Assembly (NCBI GenBank): GCA_910588895.1
Contig: CAJUSS010000006.1
Coordinates: 1 to 52,103, forward strand
Length of the DNA stretch: 52,103 bases
Reading direction: 5' to 3'
Source of the DNA: an uncultured Lachnospiraceae bacterium
Lineage (GTDB): Bacteria; Bacillota; Clostridia; Lachnospirales; Lachnospiraceae
Under the pieces are notes generated by a model. The model saw only the letters and a list, made by a program, of their open reading frames with translations, did not search any database and was not told where the DNA came from. Positions 16,061 through 21,926 of this stretch are shown one piece after another (position 1 is the first letter of the stretch; every line of letters begins with the position of its first letter). Both the position numbers and the translations under genes were made by a program.

Positions 16061-18016
16061 TTGAAAGATCTATCTATCCGCTATCTGGAACGACTGTCCG
16101 ACTTATACCCTACGATCGCGGCCGCCTCCACCGAGGTGATCAACCTGGAGGCCATCCTGAACCTGCCTAAGGGCACAGAGCATTTCCTCACCGATATCCA
16201 CGGCGAGTACGAGGCATTTTCCCATGTGCTGAAGAACGGCTCCGGCGCCGTGCGCCGAAAGGTCAATGATGTGTTCCGCAACACCTTGAGCAACGAAGAC
16301 AAGCGCTCCCTGGCCACCCTGATCTACTATCCCCGCGAAAAGATGGAGCAGGTGCTGAAAGCCCACAAAGATCACGAGGACTGGTACAAGATCACCCTGT
16401 ATCGCCTGATCCAGGTCTGTAAGAGCGCCACCAGCAAATATACCCGTTCCAAGGTCCGCAAAGCCCTCCCTCCGGAGTTTGCCTATGTGATCGAGGAGCT
16501 GGTGATCGAGAAGGAGGAGGGGATCGATAAAGGATCCTATTATAACGCGATCATCCAGACCATCATCCGTGTGGGGCGGGCCCAGGAGTTCATCACTGCC
16601 CTGTGCCATCTGATCCAGCGCCTGGTGGTGGACCACCTGCACATCGTAGGCGATATCTATGACCGTGGTCCCGGCCCCCATATCATCATGGATAAACTGA
16701 TGGAATACCATTCCATCGACATCCAGTGGGGGAACCACGACGTGCTGTGGATGGGCGCCGCCGCCGGACAGATCTGCTGCATCGCCAATGTGATCCGCAT
16801 CTGCGCCCGCTACGGGAACCTGGATATCTTAGAGGACGGCTACGGGATCAACCTGCTGCCCTTAGCCACCTTTGCCCTGGCGGTCTACGGGGAAGACCCC
16901 TGTACCTGTTTCCAGTTAAAGGGAGCCGGGATCGGCGCCCCCCATGAGCGGGAGATGAACATCAAGCTGCATAAGGCGATCTCCATCATCCAGTTCAAGG
17001 CGGAAGGCCAGCTGATCAAGGAGAACCCCCAGTTCAAGATGGAGAAACGGAACCTCCTCCACCTAATGGATCTGGAAAAAGGGACGATCCGGATCGACGG
17101 ACAGGACTACCCGCTCCTGGATAAGAGCTTCCCCACCCTGGACCCAGCCGACCCCTACGCCTTCACCGAGCAGGAGGAGGATATCGTGCGCCGCCTGGAG
17201 CGGGCCTTCTTAAACTGTGAAAAGCTGCAGCAGCACATGAAATTCCTCTTAGCCAAGGGCAGCCTTTATAAGGTCTATAACGGCAACCTCCTCTACCACG
17301 GCTGTGTCCCCTTAAACGAGGACGGCTCGCTGCGCCAGGTAAAGCTCTATGGAAAATGCTACAAGGGAAAGGCCTTGTATGATGTGCTGGATAACTATGT
17401 GCGGAAGGGCTTTGTGGCGAGGGACGAAAAGGAAAGGCAGCGTGGGCGGGATATGATGTGGTATATCTGGCTCCACGAGGATTCCCCACTCTTTGGGAAG
17501 GATAAGATGGCCACCTTCGAGCGGTATTTCCTGGAAGACAAGGAGCTTAAGCGGGAGAAAAAAAATCCCTATTACCTCATGCTGGAGCAGGAGGAGGTCC
17601 TGGACCAGATCTTAACGGAGTTCGGCCTGCCCACAGAGACCGGCCACATCATCAACGGTCATGTCCCCGTAAAGACCAAGAACGGGGAGAGCCCCATAAA
17701 ATGCGGAGGGAAAGCCCTGGTCATCGACGGCGGCTTCTCCAAGGCCTATCAGGGAGAGACCGGGATCGCGGGCTACACCTTGATCTATAATTCCTACGGC
17801 CTGATCCTAGCCGCCCATGAGCCCTTTGAATCCACAGAATCTGCCATCCAGAAGGAGAGCGATATCCATTCCGAGAGCATCGTGGTGGAACGGGTGGACC
17901 GCCGCAAGCTGGTGGGGGACACCGACATCGGAAAGGACTTAAAGGAAAAGATCATGGATCTGGAGCAGCTTTTGGACGCCTATCGGTCCGGCACATTGGT
18001 GGAACGATATCGCTGA
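16061..18016 (+). CDS. fbp: Fructose-1,6-bisphosphatase class III
   Basis: About 651 residues; hydrolyses fructose 1,6-bisphosphate in gluconeogenesis. The metallophosphoesterase core is visible as LTDIHGEYEAF, VGDIYDRGPGPH, QWGNHDVLWMG and later NGHVPVKTKNGESP, the class III (Firmicute) pattern also seen in the roughly 670-residue B. subtilis enzyme. The frame is open back to 15899, but I choose TTG 16061 because AAGGAGAGG lies just upstream, the family N-terminus (LKDLSIRYLERLSDLYP) starts there, and a TATAAT element lies inside the extra stretch; ATG 16043 is an alternative. With pckA further along, the window holds two gluconeogenic control points. Confidence 0.95.
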   Translation: MKDLSIRYLERLSDLYPTIAAASTEVINLEAILNLPKGTEHFLTDIHGEYEAFSHVLKNGSGAVRRKVNDVFRNTLSNEDKRSLATLIYYPREKMEQVLKAHKDHEDWYKITLYRLIQVCKSATSKYTRSKVRKALPPEFAYVIEELVIEKEEGIDKGSYYNAIIQTIIRVGRAQEFITALCHLIQRLVVDHLHIVGDIYDRGPGPHIIMDKLMEYHSIDIQWGNHDVLWMGAAAGQICCIANVIRICARYGNLDILEDGYGINLLPLATFALAVYGEDPCTCFQLKGAGIGAPHEREMNIKLHKAISIIQFKAEGQLIKENPQFKMEKRNLLHLMDLEKGTIRIDGQDYPLLDKSFPTLDPADPYAFTEQEEDIVRRLERAFLNCEKLQQHMKFLLAKGSLYKVYNGNLLYHGCVPLNEDGSLRQVKLYGKCYKGKALYDVLDNYVRKGFVARDEKERQRGRDMMWYIWLHEDSPLFGKDKMATFERYFLEDKELKREKKNPYYLMLEQEEVLDQILTEFGLPTETGHIINGHVPVKTKNGESPIKCGGKALVIDGGFSKAYQGETGIAGYTLIYNSYGLILAAHEPFESTESAIQKESDIHSESIVVERVDRRKLVGDTDIGKDLKEKIMDLEQLLDAYRSGTLVERYR

Positions 18017-18035
18017 TCCTGCCAGCATAGAAAGG

Positions 18036-18070
18036 GCGCCGCCTGACCATGGCCAGGCGGCGCTCTTTAA
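18036..18070 (+). terminator. Terminator of fbp
   Basis: Perfect 10-bp stem (GCGCCGCCTG and CAGGCGGCGC) followed by TCTTTAAAAA; the T-run is weak. The AT-rich gap that follows contains three imperfect tandem copies of TTTATATCTRC near 18,171-18,210 and no gene. Confidence 0.65.
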
Positions 18071-18225
18071 AAAGCAAATGGCTAGCAAGCTCCTTTAGCA
18101 CCCTCCATCATTCGGCATGCACACATATGAGTCTCGCTATATACGACTACTTTTTATACCTACACCTACATTTTATATCTGCTTTTATATCTACACTTTA
18201 TATCTACTTTTCCAGCAGGACTACA

Positions 18226-18582
18226 TCAGTAGATATCTACCACAGCTGTATCTGCGCCGCCTCCGTGATCCATCTGGTAACGCCGATAGACCTTCGGTCC
18301 ATACATGATCCCCATGAGCACAAAGAACAGGATGACCAGAGCCACGCCCCGCTTCCAGCCCCATGGCTCCCAGCCAGACTTCTTTTTCTCCACCTCCAAG
18401 ACCGGTCCATAGGCGATCTTTTTTGGCAGAGGCTTAAAACGCACCTCCTCCTGCCCTGTCTCTGCCGAACGCTCCCACCAGATCTTGTACTTTGCCTGGC
18501 ACTGCAGGCATGTCTCGATATCCGGATGCTGTGCATCCAGCTCCAAAGCCCCTCCGCAGGAAGGGCACCGCAGTTCTGTCAT
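18226..18582 (-). CDS. Small zinc-ribbon membrane protein
   Basis: 118 residues from ATG 18582, which has CGGAGGG upstream. The N-terminal LRCPSCGGALELD plus CLQCQAKYKIWW is a four-cysteine zinc ribbon. A basic, Trp-rich stretch and one membrane helix (GVALVILFFVLMGIMYG) follow, with a short hydrophilic C-terminus. Zinc ribbon plus one helix is common in clostridial membrane-associated proteins of unknown role. It is downstream of the two-helix membrane gene with a 77-base gap that holds a dispersed repeat, so they may be cotranscribed. No function can be assigned. Confidence 0.65.
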   Translation of the reverse strand: MTELRCPSCGGALELDAQHPDIETCLQCQAKYKIWWERSAETGQEEVRFKPLPKKIAYGPVLEVEKKKSGWEPWGWKRGVALVILFFVLMGIMYGPKVYRRYQMDHGGGADTAVVDIY

Positions 18583-18600
18583 CGTAAACCCTCCGTTCTC

Positions 18601-18622
18601 TAAACCTCCATGCGCCCGGCAA
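18601..18622. repeat. Dispersed 22-bp motif, copy 2
   Basis: Matches 1548-1569 in 21 of 22 bases, followed about 20 bases later by the shared AACGTCYGGCGG stretch. In the minus transcript it lies 18 bases upstream of the zinc-ribbon start codon, the same position relative to a ribosome binding site as copy 1. Confidence 0.6.
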
Positions 18623-18659
18623 GTGACGCAGCATTGCACAGAAACGTCCGGCGGACCGT

Positions 18660-19394
18660 CTAGATCTCTGCCCGCAGCCTTTTATGCAGAGCGACCACCT
18701 CATCTGCATCACGGACCGCATCATAGGTCTTTCCCTCATAGGTAAAATGATGGGATGTGATGACCATAGGGTTACGGGCCTCGATCGCCTTCACGATCTC
18801 CAGACTGGCCTTCTCGGGCGGGCTGTCCATCAGGACCCCGTTCTCCCCATCTGTAAAATAAGCCACAAATGCCCGGTCATATCCGCCGTCCCGGCACAGG
18901 TACTTCTTCGTATAAAAGCAGGCTACCACATCATTTACATGCCGTAAAAAAGGCGATGTCCCCGGAAACCGGATATATGTGTTCGTGATGAACCCCATCT
19001 TTTTTAAGCTGTTGCTGTCCTTGCCTTTAAAAAAGGAAAACAGCACCGTTCCTGGCTGCTTAAATTCCTGGTCCGCCTGCAAGATCTCCTGCTCCGGGAG
19101 ACCGCTGGTCTTTACATGATCCTGCAGCCAGCCCTTTTCCCTTTTCTTCTGCAGCACGACCCCGAGAACGATCAAAAGGACACCCGGGACGATCATAGCT
19201 GCCGCGATCTTCACCGCGCTGTCCGCCCCTAACACCCCATACAATGCCGCCGCCAGCATGACCCCGATCACTGCCAGCATCGCGCCCATCGCAGCCAGGC
19301 CCTTTCCGGCCCCTGACACGCTGTACATATACTGCAGCACACTGCCGTTTTTCGACATCTTCCCCTTCAGCTTATCATCCGGTACAAATACCAT
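18660..19394 (-). CDS. Membrane protein of unknown function
   Basis: 244 residues. Two adjacent hydrophobic helices (GLAAMGAMLAVIGVMLAAALYGVLG and VKIAAAMIVPGVLLIVLGVVL, about residues 32-83) are followed by a roughly 160-residue soluble domain without a motif I recognise (VLFSFFKGKDSNSLKKMGF, FLRHVNDVVACFYTKKYLC, VAYFTDGENGVLMD). The start has GAGGAGG about 11 bases upstream. The soluble part resembles, weakly, a small beta-rich PH-like or YcxB-type domain behind two helices, which is only a shape impression. Probably cotranscribed with the zinc-ribbon gene. Confidence 0.65.
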   Translation of the reverse strand: MVFVPDDKLKGKMSKNGSVLQYMYSVSGAGKGLAAMGAMLAVIGVMLAAALYGVLGADSAVKIAAAMIVPGVLLIVLGVVLQKKREKGWLQDHVKTSGLPEQEILQADQEFKQPGTVLFSFFKGKDSNSLKKMGFITNTYIRFPGTSPFLRHVNDVVACFYTKKYLCRDGGYDRAFVAYFTDGENGVLMDSPPEKASLEIVKAIEARNPMVITSHHFTYEGKTYDAVRDADEVVALHKRLRAEI

Positions 19395-19561
19395 ATCCGC
19401 CTAACCTCCTCAAAGCTTATTTTATCTGTTATTTAATCATACTGCATCCCAAGCGCTCTGACAAGAGACATTTGGACAAAAGGATACCAGGGAACGCAAA
19501 GAGGTCACTGTCCACAGTAACCTCCATCCCTATCTCAAGGACATAACGATAAGCCAGAGGC

Positions 19562-19590
19562 TTGTGCTATGCCTTAAAAAGGTATATACT
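19562..19590 (+). promoter_or_regulatory. Promoter upstream of the Uma2 gene
   Basis: TTGTGC (19562-19567), 17-base spacer, TATACT (19585-19590). The predicted transcript would start near 19597 and run through the Uma2 remnant into the intact gene. The stretch 19,395-19,560 to its left shows no gene. Confidence 0.6.
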
Positions 19591-19610
19591 TGTAACGGAT
19601 ATCAAGGCCT

Positions 19611-19715
19611 ATAGAATGCAGGCCAAAAAATGAGGCCATCGTCGAGCCAGATATAAGCATCATCTGCGGCCGCGACAAACTCACCGATAAGGGCTGCTTT
19701 GGCGCATCGGACTGG
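19611..19715 (+). pseudogene. Uma2-family remnant
   Basis: Translating 19641-19715 gives 25 codons (VEPDISIICGRDK followed by LTDKGCFGASDW). Of these 17 are identical to the VEPDISVICDKNK and LDDRGCHGAPDW region of the intact Uma2 protein just downstream. The preceding in-frame codons are weaker and a TAA stop lies at 19593. There is no start codon, and the fragment is in the same reading frame as the intact gene, ending 36 bases before its ATG. It is best explained as the leftover core of a tandem Uma2 copy mostly removed by deletion. Confidence 0.75.
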
Positions 19716-19751
19716 ACCTATGATCATATCTGCAAGAAAGGAGGATGTGCT

Positions 19752-20294
19752 ATGCCATCACCGCAAAAACAAACCTATACGATCGACTATATCTATTCCC
19801 TGCCTGATGGCCAGAGAGCCGAATTGATCGACGGTCAGATCTATGACATGGCTCCGCCTAGCGCAAGACATCAGGATATCATTTTTTCACTGTCCCGGAA
19901 GATCGCAGATCATATCGACAAAAAGAAGGGTGCCTGCAAGATCTATCTTTCTCCCTATGCCGTATTTCTAAATGCAGATGATCGAAACTATGTGGAGCCT
20001 GATATCTCAGTGATATGTGATAAAAACAAATTAGATGACCGCGGCTGTCATGGCGCACCAGATTGGGTGATCGAGGTTGTCTCTCCCAGCTCCCAAAAGA
20101 TGGACTACGGGATCAAACTGTTTAAATATCGCACAGCTAAAGTTCGGGAATACTGGATCGTCAACCCTATGACCCGTTCTATAACTGTATATGACTTTGA
20201 GAATGACGAAAAGACACAACAGTATGCTTTCCAGGACGATATCCCCGTCTGCATCTATGATGATCTGGTCATCAATATCGAAAAGCTGCTTTAA
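19752..20294 (+). CDS. Uma2-family (DUF820) endonuclease-like protein
   Basis: 180 residues with the PD-(D/E)XK-like Uma2 pattern: YIYSLPDGQRAELIDGQIYDM near the N-terminus, VEPDISVICDKNKL and PDWVIEVVSPSSQKMDYGIK with the catalytic Asp and Glu-x-Val arrangement, then YWIVNPMTRSITVYDF. Such proteins are widespread, often in multicopy, and poorly characterised; nuclease activity is inferred from fold. The start has AAAGGAGGATGTGCT. Base composition is more AT-rich than in the flanking metabolic genes, with more A/T-ending codons, consistent with recent transfer. The partial copy upstream fits the multicopy habit. Confidence 0.85.
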   Translation: MPSPQKQTYTIDYIYSLPDGQRAELIDGQIYDMAPPSARHQDIIFSLSRKIADHIDKKKGACKIYLSPYAVFLNADDRNYVEPDISVICDKNKLDDRGCHGAPDWVIEVVSPSSQKMDYGIKLFKYRTAKVREYWIVNPMTRSITVYDFENDEKTQQYAFQDDIPVCIYDDLVINIEKLL

Positions 20295-20302
20295 GACATG
20301 CA

Positions 20303-20328
20303 AAAGCCGCCCAGGATCTCTCCCGGGC
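20303..20328 (-). terminator. Terminator of the holin-like gene
   Basis: In the minus direction GCCCGGG and CCTGGGC pair (one G-U) around a 6-base loop, followed by GGCTTTTG. It lies 28 bases past the holin-like stop codon, and also just after the Uma2 stop on the other strand. Confidence 0.5.
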
Positions 20329-20356
20329 CAGCCTTGTCGCTGTTGCGATGCCGCAA

Positions 20357-20689
20357 CTATCTCTTGTCCTTATCTTTATATCCTGTGCGCTCCCAGATCT
20401 CCTTCAGCCTCTCCCAGCCATCCATAGAGACCAGCGCGACCACAAAAGCAGCTATCATACAGGCAAATACCATATACCATTCGATCGGATGTCCCTGCCA
20501 AGCCATCATAGCTACAAATGCTGCCGGGCAGAGCACCAGCGACAGCACGATGACCACTGCGGAGGTCGGGAGACTGCCCAGCCCCGGCCAAGATTTGATC
20601 ACCTGGGTGATCACCGACACGATAAAGGCCATCACACCGATGGCCATAAATAGATATGACAGATACTGCATCATTTCTGGTATGTTCAT
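20357..20689 (-). CDS. Phage holin-like small membrane protein
   Basis: 110 residues, three hydrophobic segments (YLFMAIGVMAFIVSVITQVI, TSAVVIVLSLVLCPAAFVAMMAW, WYMVFACMIAAFVVALVSM) and a charged C-terminus DGWERLKEIWERTGYKDKDKR. This layout, including a LPTSAVVIVLSLVL-like second helix and a final GW-x-x-L-x-x-x-W segment, resembles holin-like proteins carried by prophages of Clostridia; recognition is from memory. The start has AGAGAGGAAAGAG. No endolysin, tail or integrase gene is nearby, so it would be an orphan or a domesticated gene. Confidence 0.6.
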   Translation of the reverse strand: MNIPEMMQYLSYLFMAIGVMAFIVSVITQVIKSWPGLGSLPTSAVVIVLSLVLCPAAFVAMMAWQGHPIEWYMVFACMIAAFVVALVSMDGWERLKEIWERTGYKDKDKR

Positions 20690-20772
20690 CTCTTTCCTCT
20701 CTTTCTGCCAGGTCTATCCTGGCTAGACTATCATATGGGCATGTCTCACCATCTGTGCGCCTCCTTTCCGCG

Positions 20773-20794
20773 AAAAAAGAGCCTCACGGCTCTT
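20773..20794 (-). terminator. Intergenic terminator-like hairpin
   Basis: AAGAGCC and GGCTCTT pair around a 4-base loop and run into TTTTTTCG in the minus direction. No gene that it would terminate is recognised. Confidence 0.6.
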
Positions 20795-21013
20795 GGCTAT
20801 GCAGGCAACCAGACGATCTTGCACATATTGATAAATACCGCTCAGCCCCACATCGTCTCCGTGCTTGTAGATCATGTGATCAAAGTGTCCTGGGGATAAT
20901 GTGACGGCCTCCCAGAGGCTTGAGATGAGGCATGGTGATGTAGGGATCTTTGTGATAAAAGGGAAAGCCTATATCAAGGAATATGGAGTGAACGAGAATG
21001 ATAGAGATCTTCA
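20795..21013. other. Intergenic stretch without a recognised gene
   Basis: Only short open frames are present, with AT-richer composition than neighbouring genes. A minus-strand frame of about 50 codons (20723-20875) lacks a ribosome binding site and contains the terminator-like hairpin at 20773-20794. It could be decayed phage or mobile DNA next to the holin-like gene. Confidence 0.4.
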
Positions 21014-21054
21014 CAAAAATCCGGCCCACCTGCGCCTTTGCAGATGAGCCGGAT
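21014..21054 (-). terminator. Terminator-like hairpin, possible small RNA 3' end
   Basis: In the minus direction ATCCGGC and GCCGGAT enclose a second stem (CTGC and GCAG) and run directly into TTTTTG. It lies about 75-110 bases downstream of a promoter-like sequence at 21126-21153 on the same strand. Confidence 0.6.
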
Positions 21055-21125
21055 AAAAAAGGGGAGGATAAGTAGTTATTCTTTTCTCTTTTGTTTACAC
21101 TTACAGTATTACCCCGCCCAGAAAA

Positions 21126-21153
21126 AATATACATCTGTTTTACATTTTTTCAA
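21126..21153 (-). promoter_or_regulatory. Promoter-like sequence, divergent from bioY
   Basis: Minus strand TTGAAA (21148-21153), 16-base spacer, TATATT (21126-21131). It would start a transcript near 21119 that ends at the 21014-21054 hairpin. No open frame with a ribosome binding site lies between. Confidence 0.4.
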
Positions 21154-21190
21154 CGCATACCCAATAGCAGGCCAAAAAACATCTGCCGAT

Positions 21191-21223
21191 ATTGTTAACT
21201 TCATTTCTATTTCAGTTGACATT
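21191..21223 (+). promoter_or_regulatory. BirA operator (biotin box)
   Basis: ATTGTTAAC, 15 bases, GTTGACATT: two inverted half-sites matching the Firmicute BirA box (TTGTTAAC-N15-GTTTACAA type) in 7 of 9 symmetric positions. It overlaps the -35 hexamer of the bioY promoter, so biotin-loaded BirA should block transcription. Confidence 0.85.
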
Positions 21224-21244
21224 TCTCCTCCCGCATGGTATACC
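21216..21244 (+). promoter_or_regulatory. Promoter of bioY
   Basis: TTGACA (21216-21221), 17-base spacer, TATACC (21239-21244). The -35 element is part of the right half of the BirA box. Confidence 0.75.
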
Positions 21245-21293
21245 TAGTTATAGCAGCCTGCGCTGCACGATAAAGAGAAAATGGAGAACGCAC

Positions 21294-21917
21294 ATGCATA
21301 CCGAACACACAAGATCTACAACAAAAACAACCGCTATCCAGGCAGATCCTGCCGGAAGCGGCGCGGCTGCCCGCAGGCATATCTTTTCTACAAAGGAGTT
21401 GGTCCTTGGCGGGATGTTCGCCGGCGTTATGGCGGTCATCTCCCAGCTTTCCATCCCTATGCCCACCGGTGTCCCGATCACCATCCAGTTATTCGGGGTC
21501 ACATTGATGAGCGTGGTACTGGGCTGGCGGCTGGGGCTTTTGGCCATGCTCACCTACATACTGCTGGGTGCCGCGGGCCTTCCTGTCTTTTCCAACCTCC
21601 GCGGAGGGCTCGGCGTGCTGACCGGTGTCACGGGAGGTTATCTCTGGTCCTATCCGCTCATGGTCGCTCTGTGCGGCATCCGGCCAAGGACCGGGAACGC
21701 CCGCTTAGATACCCTGCTGACGATCATGCTCACACTCCTCGGTCTGGCGATCGTCGAGACCATCGGCGGGCTCCAGTGGGCCGCCCTGGCCGGTGATAAG
21801 ACCGTGTCCGCTGTATTTGCGTATTCGATCGTAGCCTTTATCCCCAAGGACATCCTGCTCTCGATCCTGGCTGTCCTGATCGGGATCCCCATGCAAAAGA
21901 TGCTCAAAAAGCTATAG
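21294..21917 (+). CDS. bioY: Biotin transporter BioY (substrate-binding S component)
   Basis: 207-residue membrane S component of an ECF-type vitamin importer that binds biotin. After a hydrophilic N-terminus of about 30 residues come six hydrophobic segments with BioY hallmarks: IPMPTGVPITIQLFGVTLMSV, LLAMLTYILLGAAGLPVFSNLRGG and TGVTGGYLWSYPLMVALCG. The start at 21294 has GGAG 8 bases upstream and follows the promoter; a longer frame to 21192 would begin inside the operator. No ECF ATPase or T component is adjacent, so it must share them from elsewhere. A BirA box makes the assignment to biotin firm. Confidence 0.95.
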   Translation: MHTEHTRSTTKTTAIQADPAGSGAAARRHIFSTKELVLGGMFAGVMAVISQLSIPMPTGVPITIQLFGVTLMSVVLGWRLGLLAMLTYILLGAAGLPVFSNLRGGLGVLTGVTGGYLWSYPLMVALCGIRPRTGNARLDTLLTIMLTLLGLAIVETIGGLQWAALAGDKTVSAVFAYSIVAFIPKDILLSILAVLIGIPMQKMLKKL

Positions 21918-21926
21918 CCCCTCCTG

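Noticed and set aside
18171..18210. Tandem TTTATATCTRC repeats as a CRISPR or origin-like array
   Set aside because: Only three short imperfect units in an AT-rich gap, without spacers or DnaA boxes.
20723..20875. Minus-strand open frame of 50 codons upstream of the holin-like gene
   Set aside because: There is no ribosome binding site and a terminator-like hairpin lies inside it. Kept only as possible decayed sequence.
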